From: Bryobacterales bacterium
GTDB lineage: Bacteria > Acidobacteriota > Terriglobia > Bryobacterales > Bryobacteraceae
Direction: 5' to 3'
Length of the DNA stretch: 55,706 nucleotides
NCBI GenBank assembly: GCA_025350625.1
Contig: JANXXL010000055.1
Location: 1-55,706, forward strand
Shown here: one piece after another, positions 1 through 8,102 of the stretch
Position numbering within the stretch: the stretch's first letter is position 1
Layout: each line of letters begins with the position of its first letter
Notes under the pieces: generated by a model
The model's database searches: none
What the model was told of the DNA's origin: nothing
The model's input: only the letters and a program-made list of their open reading frames with translations
Program-made: the position numbers and the translations under genes

Positions 1-618
1 GAGCGTGGCTCCGGCGGCCACCGCATCGCGTATCTGTTCCGGCGACGCGCGCGTGTGGCCGATGGCGGCGACGACGCCCAGTTCGGTGATCTGCTCGATA
101 TAGCGCAACGCTCCCGGCCACTCCGGCGCGAGCGTGACCAAACGCACATGGCCTTCGGCAGCTTCCTGCCAGCGGAGAAACTCAGCGAAGTCGGGCGCGC
201 GGACCCACTCCCTGGGATGCGCACCTCGCGGGCCGTCCTCGGGTGAAATATGTGGGCCTTCGATATGGAATCCCTCCATTGCAGGCCCTTCGGCAAGCAA
301 GTCGCGCGCCGCGGCGAGATTACGCAGCGACGCGAGCATCGCGCCGGGTTCGCCGGTAATCACAGTCGGGAAGAAGCGCGTGACGCCGGTAGAGAAGAGT
401 CGAGTGAGGGCTCGCTGGATGTCTTCGTGCGGCGTGGCAGGTGCATTGAAATCCGCACCGGCGAAGCCGTTCACCTGGAGATCGACGAAACCGGGAGCGA
501 TGAAAATGCCATCGCCGGCAGCGGGCGTCAACAGCGGATCGACACTTTTAATAGCCGCATCGAACTCGATTTCGATGCGCTCGCCCGAAACCGCGCTGCG
601 CCCCGCACATTTCGTCAT
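1..618 (-). CDS. nagA: N-acetylglucosamine-6-phosphate deacetylase, 3' end outside the window
   Basis: This enzyme removes the acetyl group from GlcNAc-6-phosphate in the cytoplasm during amino-sugar and peptidoglycan recycling. The 206 visible residues carry the family signature GFVDLQVNGFAGADF near residue 45, the HIEGPHIS segment near residue 115 and the GHTRASPEQI segment near residue 190, in the expected order. The frame is open to the window edge, so roughly the last 170 residues are missing compared with the usual length of about 370-380. The start is the ATG at 618; an in-frame TAA lies three codons upstream, which leaves little choice. The gene runs away from ilvE with about 260 bp between them. 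The family call is firm; the exact sugar preference is inferred. Confidence 0.88.
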   Translation of the reverse strand, partial: MTKCAGRSAVSGERIEIEFDAAIKSVDPLLTPAAGDGIFIAPGFVDLQVNGFAGADFNAPATPHEDIQRALTRLFSTGVTRFFPTVITGEPGAMLASLRNLAAARDLLAEGPAMEGFHIEGPHISPEDGPRGAHPREWVRAPDFAEFLRWQEAAEGHVRLVTLAPEWPGALRYIEQITELGVVAAIGHTRASPEQIRDAVAAGATL

Positions 619-839
619 CAGAATGGTTTATTCACAACATACCCACAGGACCGGCTGCTAAAGCCAAGCAAGCAAGTAGGAAACAACTGTTGAAAAGGCC
701 CAGATCGCTCTGGCTTATCCGCGCCCGCCTTGGTACAAACGTTAACAGATTTCTGCGCGGTACTGGCGGGTGTGTCAGTCTCGGGGGAGGTGGCCGCAAG
801 CCGGTTCCCGCGCGGAAGTTTTCCTCCGATTCGACCTTT

Positions 840-877
840 AAAGGCGGCCTGCAGGATGTTAGCTACCGCCTTTTTTT
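840..877 (+). terminator. Rho-independent terminator of a plus-strand transcript
   Basis: An 8-bp stem pairs AAAGGCGG (840-847) with CCGCCTTT (866-873), and seven T residues (871-877) follow on the plus strand. On the minus strand the same stem lies directly after the ilvE stop codon, but only three T residues follow it there. It could end ilvE weakly, but the strong U-tract points to a plus-strand RNA, for which no coding gene is visible upstream. Confidence 0.6.
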
Positions 878-878
878 C

Positions 879-1820
879 CTAATGCGCCGCTACGGGCTGG
901 GTGACGGGCGTGAGCCAGCCGTGCGTATCGGGCTTCCTGCCTTCGACAATCCCGAAAAATTCGCTCTGAATCTTTTCCGTGATGGGCCCGCGGCGGCCGA
1001 TCCCGATAGTGATGCGGTCAATCGAGCGGATCGGTGTGACCTCCGCCGCTGTGCCGCTGAAAAACACCTCGTCGGCGATATACAGCATTTCGCGCGGGAT
1101 CAGAGTTTCGATGACCGGGATGCTCATTGACTGCGCCAGCTGAATCACAGTATCGCGCGTAATGCCGGGCAGGACGCTAGAACCGAGCGGTGGAGTATGA
1201 ATCTTGCCATCGCGCACCACAAACACGTTTTCGCCCGAGCCTTCGCTGACATAACCTGCGGCGTCGAGCGCGATGCCTTCGGAATAACCGTTAATGGCGG
1301 CCTCCATGCGGATTAGTTGCGAGTTCATGTAATTGGCGCCGGCCTTTGACATCACCGGCAAGGTGTTGGGCGCGAGCCGCGTCCAACTGGAAATGCACAC
1401 ATCCACGCCTTCTTCGACGGCCTCGACGCCCAGGTAGCGGCCCCATTCCCAGCAGGCGATGTAGGTCTCGATGGGATTATCTTTGGTCGGCAACACTCCG
1501 ACGTCGCCGTAGCCGCGGATAACCAGCGGCCGGATGTAGCAGGATTCGAGCTTATTGACGCGCACCACGTCGACCATCCCGGCGGCGAGTTCGTCGATAG
1601 AGAAGGGAATCGTCATGCGGTAGATCTTGGCGGAATCGTGCAGGCGCCGGGCGTGCTCGTGGACTCGGAAAATGCGCGGACCGGCCTCGGTCGAGTAGCA
1701 GCGGACGCCTTCAAACACCGAACTGCCATAGCTGGTTACGTGCGCAAGGACATGGATCTTCGCGTCGTCCCAGTCAATCATGCGCCCGTTGTGCCAGATT
1801 TTTTCGGTGGCTTTAACCAT
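879..1820 (-). CDS. ilvE: Branched-chain amino acid aminotransferase
   Basis: This is a PLP enzyme of fold type IV that carries out the last step of valine, leucine and isoleucine synthesis, using glutamate as amino donor. The protein has 313 residues, the normal length for IlvE. The PLP lysine is K159 in SKAGANYMNSQ, and the cofactor-binding segment YVSEGSGENVF follows at about residue 190. The VFEGVRCY segment near residue 35 and the SSVLPGITR segment near residue 217 are also typical. The start is the ATG at 1820. It stands alone on the minus strand, with a stem-loop immediately past its stop. D-amino-acid aminotransferases share the fold, but the motifs favour IlvE. Confidence 0.93.
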   Translation of the reverse strand: MVKATEKIWHNGRMIDWDDAKIHVLAHVTSYGSSVFEGVRCYSTEAGPRIFRVHEHARRLHDSAKIYRMTIPFSIDELAAGMVDVVRVNKLESCYIRPLVIRGYGDVGVLPTKDNPIETYIACWEWGRYLGVEAVEEGVDVCISSWTRLAPNTLPVMSKAGANYMNSQLIRMEAAINGYSEGIALDAAGYVSEGSGENVFVVRDGKIHTPPLGSSVLPGITRDTVIQLAQSMSIPVIETLIPREMLYIADEVFFSGTAAEVTPIRSIDRITIGIGRRGPITEKIQSEFFGIVEGRKPDTHGWLTPVTQPVAAH

Positions 1821-1870
1821 AATTTCATTATATATCGGAGGATTTTGAAATCGCTCTAGCGACGCTGACG

Positions 1871-2135
1871 CTAATTCGATTTCGGCGGCGGCGGAGGCGG
1901 CTGGCCCGACACGTAGCCAATAAGGCCGTGGAGCTTGTCGGTCATTACTTCGAGATTAGTTGCAATATGGGCGAGGCCTTTGTCCGTCCGCCGAAGATAC
2001 GCGGCGCTCTCCGACTTCCAAAAGACCCAAGCGCTGGCTGTGGATTTTTAAGAGTTCGGACTGGCGTTTCTCCGGTTCGGAAATGACGACAAGGTTGACT
2101 TGAAGTGCTTTGACGGCTCGTTCGACATTCGTCAT
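1871..2135 (-). pseudogene. Frameshifted, shortened copy of the coiled-coil gene at 2541-2882
   Basis: From the ATG at 2135 the first 37 codons closely match the start of the intact gene at 2541, for example LVVISEPEKRQSELL against LVVIAEIEKRQSALL. That frame then drifts and stops at 1956. A different frame picks up the rest of the match (AAYLRRTDKGLAHI, then MTDKLHGLIGYVSG and a proline run) and ends at a TAG at 1871-1873. The total of 265 bp is not a multiple of three, so a single-base indel near 2035-2045 is implied. About 35 residues of the middle coiled coil are also absent. It reads as a decaying paralogue on the opposite strand to the intact copy. A natural short variant with a sequencing error is the alternative. 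Confidence 0.6.
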
Positions 2136-2540
2136 CTCGTGCGGCGCGTCGGGCTGGCGTGGCAGCCGAAAGCTCCCGCCGTTTTTGCACACGGCATATC
2201 ACTTTCCTGTCGGCTTAAGTAGCGTTATGACGACTAGATTAGGCGCGGATTAGGCCGATCGCGAGCCCGTTTATTTTGCCATGCTGCTTCATGTTGAGAG
2301 TTTCCCCTGGCTCGGCGCACAATGAAGGAGGCGCGGCGGCCGCGTGGCCGGCGTGTGTGTTCGCCGGTTGTCCCGTGACCCCGTTGCGCCAAATCCCCCA
2401 TCACGACTCCCAGTATTTGCCTTGCAAGCAATGCGGGGAGCGTTTATTGGTTCTGAAATCGGAACAGTGGACGCGTGCGAGAATGAAAGCAGCCGTTTCC
2501 GAGCCATACGGAAGACGCCACACGGAGACCGACACACACC
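2136..2540. other. 405-bp gap without a supported gene
   Basis: The open frames here are short, rich in arginine and proline, and resemble no family I know. No clear terminator, repeat or RNA gene was seen. It separates the broken coiled-coil copy from the intact one. Confidence 0.4.
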
Positions 2541-2882
2541 ATGGCCAAGCTGGAGCAAGCTGTTAAGGACCTGCAAGACAACCTGGTTGTGATCGCGGAA
2601 ATTGAGAAGCGGCAATCGGCGCTTCTCCAGGAACACGGCGAGATGCTGCACGGCCTGAACAAGACGGTCCTCGCGCAAAGCAAAGTACTCACTGCGCAGA
2701 GTAATGCTGCGCTCAGCTACATCGAGCATGTCAGTCAGCAGCGCCGCGAAATCGAGCGCCTGGACACTGAAGCCGCCGCGTTCCGGCGGCGCACGGATCA
2801 GAATCTGGCTGAAATCACCGACAAGCTGAACGGGCTGATAGGCTACGTCGCGGGTATCAAGCCCCCGCCTCCAGCGCACTGA
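2541..2882 (+). CDS. Small coiled-coil protein of unknown function
   Basis: The 113-residue product is nearly all charged, helical sequence. It begins MAKLEQAVKDLQDNLVV, passes through heptad-like stretches (residues 5-100) rich in Q, E, L and A, and ends GLIGYVAGIKPPPPAH. It has no signal peptide, no membrane segment and no catalytic motif. The pattern fits a cytosolic oligomerising protein; I cannot name a function. A degraded copy lies at 1871-2135 on the other strand, and a shorter relative in style (not clear homology) lies at 7310-7546. The ATG follows a short purine stretch without a strong Shine-Dalgarno sequence, so expression level is uncertain. Similarity to the broken copy supports this frame as truly coding. 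Confidence 0.62.
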   Translation: MAKLEQAVKDLQDNLVVIAEIEKRQSALLQEHGEMLHGLNKTVLAQSKVLTAQSNAALSYIEHVSQQRREIERLDTEAAAFRRRTDQNLAEITDKLNGLIGYVAGIKPPPPAH

Positions 2883-3158
2883 TGCGGTCGCGGGCTTGAC
2901 CAGGCGCGGGCGCTTCGCGGCTTTCAACTCGGCGCGGCGTGCGGCGGAGGTTTTCGCGTCGATGCCCTGGAGTCTCTGAAGCGCCACGGTGATCCACCAT
3001 GCGGGTCCTCCTGGCTCCTGGCGGTCCTCGTGGATTTTGAGGGCTAGCCACTTGCAGGCTTCAAAAATTTGGGCGCATATTCGAAAGTCCGGATCGGTTT
3101 CGTAGGGGCGGCCTTTTGCTTCATCCTGGACCTTCTGTAGTGCTTCTGATAACAGATA
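2883..3158 (-). pseudogene. Protein-like open frame without a start codon, probable gene remnant
   Basis: Reading the minus strand from 3158, the frame gives protein-like sequence (EALQKVQDEAKGRPYETDPD, then QIFEACKWLALKIHEDR and PAWWITVALQRLQGI). The composition is natural: tryptophan, cysteine and acidic residues rather than the Arg/Pro/Gly of shadow frames. No ATG lies near its beginning, because a TAA closes the frame at 3159-3161. The first usual start is a GTG at 2987, inside the conserved-looking part. Downstream it loses protein character where it runs antisense to the gene at 2541-2882. I do not recognise the family. A truncated or decayed gene is the simplest reading; a non-standard start is possible. 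Confidence 0.3.
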
Positions 3159-3247
3159 TTATGTATACTTTAATTAAAATCGGTAAGCCATAGCAAACAT
3201 AATGACATGCTATTCTGATTTCTGACTCAATCCACTGGATACGAGAC

Positions 3248-4783
3248 ATGCTTCCCCGCTTTCGCTCCTGCGTTTGGTTGGTCGGCGCCGCGCTGCTGGC
3301 GCTGCAACTGGTGTTCCTGACCGGTCCGGGCATTGAGGAAGACGAGGCGCTATTCGTCCTCCCGTTTACCCGTGGAAACCCCTCGCTCTATGAGTGGCAC
3401 GCCGGTCGTTTTCACATACCGGTGATGTCCATGGATTACCTGGGTGGCCTGAAATCCTGGCTTTACTGGCCGGTATTCCGGCTATGGGAGCCGAACGTAT
3501 GGTCGATGCGCCTTCCGGCATGTTTTTTGAGCGTGGTCACCGTGCTTCTATTCGCGCACCTGGCGCGGCGCGCCGGCGGCAGTCGGGTTGCGCTCGCAGC
3601 GGAGCTATTTCTGGCCACTGACGCCATGTTCGTTTTGATCAATGTCTTCGACATGACGGTGACACTTTTGCTGCTCGCGACGGTATTGTTTCTAAGTCTG
3701 CTGAGGCGTTTCGCAGCTTCCGGGCACCAGCCGTCCCTGGGCGCGGCCTTCCTGGTAGCCGGCTTGGCTCTCTGGTACAAGGCCATCTTCATTTTTCCGC
3801 TGGCAGGTATGCTGGTGGCATTTTTGATCGCTTACCCCCGCGCTGTTTGGCGCTCTTTCACGCTGCGAAATATTGTCGTGGCGGCGGTATGCATGCTGAT
3901 CGGCGCCGCCCCGCTGATCGTATTCAATTGGGAACGCCGCGGCGCGACGGTTCACGCTTCGGGCGAACTGCCGAGCGCACCGGCCATAGAAAAGCTGGTG
4001 ATGCTCCAACATACCCTCGACGGGCGCGCCTTCGAGCACTATATGTTCCGCAGTTCGTTAAGCGAGAAAGTCGCATTAGACGGCGCGCCGGCGGATCTGG
4101 TGCTGCGCTGGTATCGTGAATCGCACTTCGGTCCCGGAAGCGCGCTGTTGCCGGCGCTGCTGTTGTCTCTTCTCGCACTGCCCTTCTTGCGAAGCTCGCA
4201 CTTGTTCCCTCCCCTGTTATTCAGCTGGATTGCCATGACCACCGCGTATGGCGCGATGTTTGTATTTCGCGATGCCGGCGCGGGGCCGCATCATACCGTC
4301 TTGCTTGATCCGGCTCCGCACTTCATCGTGGCCGCGACCGCGGCGGCCCTGTCCGAGCGTTGGCTGGGAAGGCGCAACGCTGCCCTGGTTGCGTTTTGCG
4401 CGGTAGTAGCCGCCTCCAATATCTGGCTTCTGGGACGCTACGCGCACGCCGCCCACGCCAACGGATTCAGCGTCTATTGGACCGATGGCGTCAAGAACCT
4501 TGCCCAGGTAATCGGCGCGCAAAATCTGCCTGTGGCGGTGTTGGATTGGGGCATTCATAACGGACTCGAAATCGAATCGCGCGATACCATCACCTTCGTA
4601 GCCGATCCAGCGCCGCGCGAAAACGTATTGTACGTGACCCATTGCGAAGGTTATGTCATCTTACCGGCGGCCCAATTCCCTAAACTTCTGGCCGCCTCCG
4701 GACTCCACAAGACGGCAGCCCGCGTCGTGGCCGACAAAAAGGGCCATTTGGTCTTCTGCCTGTTTCAATTGGCGAAAGACTAA
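3248..4783 (+). CDS. Family 39-type membrane glycosyltransferase (ArnT/PMT-like)
   Basis: The 511-residue product has a signal-anchor helix followed by about ten hydrophobic segments and a C-terminal soluble part from about residue 400. The first periplasmic loop carries an acidic pair (E31/D32 in GPGIEEDEALF), the position where GT39-type enzymes keep the catalytic aspartate that acts on lipid-linked sugar. Such enzymes move a sugar from a polyprenyl phosphate carrier to protein or lipid outside the inner membrane. The acceptor cannot be told from sequence. The ATG at 3248 follows an AT-rich 100 bp that probably holds the promoter. It stands alone; two further members of the same broad family lie at 12976 and 15171. 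Confidence 0.7.
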   Translation: MLPRFRSCVWLVGAALLALQLVFLTGPGIEEDEALFVLPFTRGNPSLYEWHAGRFHIPVMSMDYLGGLKSWLYWPVFRLWEPNVWSMRLPACFLSVVTVLLFAHLARRAGGSRVALAAELFLATDAMFVLINVFDMTVTLLLLATVLFLSLLRRFAASGHQPSLGAAFLVAGLALWYKAIFIFPLAGMLVAFLIAYPRAVWRSFTLRNIVVAAVCMLIGAAPLIVFNWERRGATVHASGELPSAPAIEKLVMLQHTLDGRAFEHYMFRSSLSEKVALDGAPADLVLRWYRESHFGPGSALLPALLLSLLALPFLRSSHLFPPLLFSWIAMTTAYGAMFVFRDAGAGPHHTVLLDPAPHFIVAATAAALSERWLGRRNAALVAFCAVVAASNIWLLGRYAHAAHANGFSVYWTDGVKNLAQVIGAQNLPVAVLDWGIHNGLEIESRDTITFVADPAPRENVLYVTHCEGYVILPAAQFPKLLAASGLHKTAARVVADKKGHLVFCLFQLAKD

Positions 4784-5054
4784 GTACTAGGCGCACCAAC
4801 TCCACCATTGATTCATCGACGAAGGGCTGGTGTCCGCATTCCTCGAAATACGCGCTCCATGGTGACGTGATCGCGGCTTGTCCGCACCGTCTCGCTGGAG
4901 ATACCGGATCGATGCGAACCCGATGGTTGGTTCAGGAGAGTGGATAGTTAGATCGGAACCGTGGACAAACGGAATCTGGACAAAAAAATAGGCCCGATAG
5001 TAATAATGCCGTACCGGGTCGAGGGAAATCGATTTGTAAAAGTTATCGTCAGGA

Positions 5055-7118
5055 TCAATGGCCCCGGCCTTCGCCATGGCCGCTACCGTGTTGGCCGCCG
5101 CCTCCGCCGCCATTGCCGCGCGGTCCTGCGCTCCCGCCAGAGGGCGGTGCGCTGCGGAATTCCCGGCCTCCGCCGTAGCTAGGCGGGGCCTCGGCACGAT
5201 TGTTTCCTCCACCTCCCGATCGAGGAGCGGCGCGCGGCCCTTCAAACCCATTGTTTCCGCTGGGACGTGCCGGCGGAGGGCTGCCGCGAAAACTCCGGTT
5301 ACTATCGAAGTCCCGTGGGACGCCTTCGAAACCATTGTTTCCACCGCCGCCGCGCGATCCTCCCGGGAGAGCTCGATAAAGCCCGCCGTCATCGCGGGAA
5401 GGCGGCGCGCTCTGACGCACTGGGATTGGTTGTTGCGCGGGAGGCGCGCCGAACTCCGATCGGGTATTAGCGCGCGGGCCGCCAAAACTGCGGAAGCTGC
5501 TGCGTCCCTCCGCGTTTCCCGCAAAGCCGTTGGGCGCTCTCGAAGGCGGCGCTTCATTGCGATTATTTACAATAGAAGGGCTGATGCGCACCGGCTGAGG
5601 TTCCCGCGGTAACGGAAGGATGCGGACATCGCTGCGGTTCCCGCCGACGGCCGCAGCGCTGGGCTGCGAGTCCAGCCGCCGCCAGACACCACGGCTAGGG
5701 AAATTTCCACTATCTGATGACCTGGGCCTGAATGATCCGGCGCTCGCGCCCGTCGAGCCGCGACTGACGCGGCTCGTATCGTTATTGCCGAATCGTCCTT
5801 GGTTAGCATTCCGTGACGGCGCGAAGGGCACGCCGCCGCTGACCATTCCAGCTCGGGCCAGATCTGCGGAGTCGGGACGTACGAAAGCATTCCGGCCCAC
5901 GCCGGCTCGTCCGAAATCGCCTGCGCGCAGGCCGGTGACCGCTCCACTGAAGCGCGCGTTGCGATACATATTCACGATATTGGTGTTGTTGACGACGGTA
6001 CCGTAACGGCCGCCGCTATAGCCGCGACCGTACCACGGACGGTAGCGTTCATAAGGGGCCAGCGGCACCCAGCCTACGTTGCCGTATCCGAAGCCCGCAC
6101 TCGCCCCGAAACCTGGCGATCCGAATCCGAAAAACCCGACCATCGCGGGTCTCCAATAATGCCGTGGCTCGATCGCTCCCGGATACCACGCCCATCCGAA
6201 CGATGCGCGGTACCAGTTGCCATAGTGATAGGGAGCCCAACCCCAAGGTTCGTAACTGGTCCAGCTCCATCCGTAGTAATCGAGATAATCCCAGCGCCCG
6301 TCGCGATAGGGCGCCCAATCGGGGCTGACGTTTCGAGGCACCCAGACGTAACCGTAGGAGGGGTCCCATGCCCAGCGGCCGTAGTTGCCGAGTTCCTGTA
6401 CGCCGTCGATGTCGGGACCGGCATAGCGCGAAACATCGGGCGCTCGCTCAAAGAAGCGGTCGCGATCCGCATTCCAGCGGTCCCACTCATCGTAGGGGGG
6501 GGGCCCGGCGCTCATAATTTCAGAGTCATTACCGGAAGTGCGAGTGAATACGGTCTGGCCCGCGGACAGGCGTTCCGTCCCCGAGGAAGAGATCAAGTCG
6601 GCCTCGCCCGCCCGCACGGTGATCTCGCTCGACCCATCCGTGCGAACGGTGACCCGGTAAATTCCCTGCCTCAGCGGGGCAACGGAAATGCCGGGCGTGC
6701 TGATTTCAATCTGTGCGTCGCCGTCGCGGAGCACACGCAATAATGTGGCGCCCTGATTAACTTCGACTAGATAGCGATGGTACTGGAGATCGCCCATACG
6801 GACGTCGGTGTTCGCTCCCAAGCGAATCATGTTGGCCGAATCGAACTGCACTTCAGCCCGCGAACCTTCGCCGGTCGACACCCGGTCGTTAATCTCCAAA
6901 GGTTCGTTGATGGTCGCGCCAAATCCGTCGCCCGAATCGCCCCGGATGACATTGACAGAACCGTTTGCGAGGCTCAAGCGCGCGACCCCATGCTGCGCGG
7001 CATCGGCTGGATCTTCCTGGCCCTGCTGAGGTTGTCCTGGATACGCTTGCGGGTACGATTGCGCTAAAGCCAATAGGCTGACGAGCAACAGAGCAAGCGG
7101 AAAAATGAGCCGTTTCAT
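5055..7118 (-). CDS. Secreted FecR-domain protein with DUF6600-like aromatic region
   Basis: The 687-residue product starts with a signal peptide (MKRLIFPLALLLVSLLALAQ). A FecR-type beta domain follows at about residues 45-175 (GSVNVIRGDSGD, NMIRLGANTDVRM, GIYRVTVRTDG). The middle part, about 225-390, is full of W, Y and G, with motifs such as YGYVWVPRNV and YGWSWTSYEPWGW that are typical of DUF6600-like proteins. The last 250 residues are low-complexity Gly, Arg, Ser and Pro. FecR domains in this setting are not tied to iron signalling, and no sigma factor gene is adjacent. A periplasmic or surface structural role is a guess. The protein is compositionally extreme, so frames on the opposite strand look long but are shadows. 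Confidence 0.75.
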   Translation of the reverse strand: MKRLIFPLALLLVSLLALAQSYPQAYPGQPQQGQEDPADAAQHGVARLSLANGSVNVIRGDSGDGFGATINEPLEINDRVSTGEGSRAEVQFDSANMIRLGANTDVRMGDLQYHRYLVEVNQGATLLRVLRDGDAQIEISTPGISVAPLRQGIYRVTVRTDGSSEITVRAGEADLISSSGTERLSAGQTVFTRTSGNDSEIMSAGPPPYDEWDRWNADRDRFFERAPDVSRYAGPDIDGVQELGNYGRWAWDPSYGYVWVPRNVSPDWAPYRDGRWDYLDYYGWSWTSYEPWGWAPYHYGNWYRASFGWAWYPGAIEPRHYWRPAMVGFFGFGSPGFGASAGFGYGNVGWVPLAPYERYRPWYGRGYSGGRYGTVVNNTNIVNMYRNARFSGAVTGLRAGDFGRAGVGRNAFVRPDSADLARAGMVSGGVPFAPSRNANQGRFGNNDTSRVSRGSTGASAGSFRPRSSDSGNFPSRGVWRRLDSQPSAAAVGGNRSDVRILPLPREPQPVRISPSIVNNRNEAPPSRAPNGFAGNAEGRSSFRSFGGPRANTRSEFGAPPAQQPIPVRQSAPPSRDDGGLYRALPGGSRGGGGNNGFEGVPRDFDSNRSFRGSPPPARPSGNNGFEGPRAAPRSGGGGNNRAEAPPSYGGGREFRSAPPSGGSAGPRGNGGGGGGQHGSGHGEGRGH

Positions 7119-7309
7119 GGCCTCACCATCTGACTCCCTTCTGGCATGCGAGAGACCAATCTTAAACCATTGATTATATGGATTTTCACGCGCGCCAGAT
7201 CAGACCCGGCTGGTTGAAAAGCACCATTCTGCTCCGTATGGACCGCTAACTTTTTGTGATCGCAGCGAGGGCCATGAGAAGAATCCGCCTTCCGGTATGC
7301 TGTTAGGAG

Positions 7310-7546
7310 ATGGACTTCGATGAACGACTCGAAAGGCTGACGGAACGCCACGAAGCCTTGGCGCAAACCATGGAGCTGGTCGTTCATATGCAGCGCAAGA
7401 ATGAAGAGGCTCACCAAAAGAACGAGGTTCTATCGGAGAAGAGTCAGGTTCTGATTGTCCAAGTCATCGAGAGCGTAGATAGTCTCGCTCGAATCGCACA
7501 TGCGCACGAACGCCGGATCACGAATCTCGAAGATGGGCGCCAGTAG
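7310..7546 (+). CDS. Small coiled-coil protein of unknown function
   Basis: The 78-residue product is almost entirely helical and charged: MDFDERLERLTERHEALAQT at the start and ARIAHAHERRITNLEDGRQ at the end. It has no signal peptide or membrane segment. I associate proteins of this style (an N-terminal LERLTERHEALAQ block and a C-terminal HERRI-LE block) with Acidobacteria and Cyanobacteria, but no function is known to me. A purine-rich stretch (GTTAGGAG) sits just before the ATG at 7310 and supports the start. It lies divergent to the FecR gene, with a 190-bp gap likely holding both promoters. Confidence 0.6.
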   Translation: MDFDERLERLTERHEALAQTMELVVHMQRKNEEAHQKNEVLSEKSQVLIVQVIESVDSLARIAHAHERRITNLEDGRQ

Positions 7547-7632
7547 AGTCAACCCGCTTGAAACTAGTCAGCAGCACTTGCGTCTCATGAATTGACACTG
7601 TTCGCCGGGCGCGAATGTGCCACACTAGACTT

Positions 7633-8073
7633 ATGAGGTACTGGGCCTATCTGGTTGCGAAGCTGGTAGCGGCCGCGGGGATCCTCTGGGGGACTCGGCG
7701 GTTGATGGCCGCGGTGATGCCGCCGCCTGAAACCTTCATGTACATGCGGGTAGGCGATCCCTTCGTGACCGACCTCACCTACACCTTCTGCATGCTTCTG
7801 TTCTGGCTTTTTGGGGCCGGAATCGTGTGGCTGATCGTGCTCGATCAGCGCTATCGCTGCCGCGCCTGCCTCCGCCGCCTGCGCATGCCCGTTCACACCG
7901 GTTCCTGGACCCACGTGCTCTTCGGCGCTCCCCAGACCGAGTACATCTGCCTCTACGGCCACGGTACCCTTAAGGTGGACGAACTGCAGATCTCCGGCCA
8001 CCAAAACCCCGACTGGAAGGCCAACGAGGACATCTGGAAAGAGCTGTACGCTTTAGAAGAAACTAAGCGGTGA
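7633..8073 (+). CDS. Small inner-membrane protein with a zinc-ribbon-like CxxC
   Basis: The 146-residue product has two hydrophobic helices (about residues 5-28 and 46-70). A soluble part follows, beginning with YRCRACLRRLRMPV, where one CxxC pair could bind metal with the later Cys in EYICLYGHG and a His. The C-terminus is polar and acidic (NEDIWKELYALEETKR). No enzyme signature is visible. An ATG six codons upstream at 7615 is also possible; the one at 7633 was chosen because it puts the first helix at the N-terminus. It ends 29 bp before the PBP1B gene on the same strand, so the two may be co-transcribed. Confidence 0.6.
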   Translation: MRYWAYLVAKLVAAAGILWGTRRLMAAVMPPPETFMYMRVGDPFVTDLTYTFCMLLFWLFGAGIVWLIVLDQRYRCRACLRRLRMPVHTGSWTHVLFGAPQTEYICLYGHGTLKVDELQISGHQNPDWKANEDIWKELYALEETKR

Positions 8074-8102
8074 CTGAAACCAAGGAATGACCAGGTATTT
8101 GC

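Noticed and set aside
740-870. Possible SRP RNA, tmRNA or known riboswitch
   Set aside because: The GGAAGG-AGCAGCC core of SRP RNA, the CCA-type end of tmRNA and the conserved cores of the TPP and cobalamin riboswitches were not found.
690-1130. 146-residue plus-strand frame across the terminator
   Set aside because: It runs through the stem-loop and antisense into ilvE, with unlike composition.
4787-5054. Minus-strand tail of a longer frame with fairly natural sequence (AYFFVQIPFVHG) past the FecR stop
   Set aside because: The longer frame is mostly a shadow of the FecR gene, there is no start in the natural-looking part and no family is recognised; it could be a remnant but the support is too thin.
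5055-6000. Glycine/arginine-rich repeats as a possible CRISPR or satellite array
   Set aside because: The repetition is codon-level low complexity within one open frame, with no constant repeat and spacer length.
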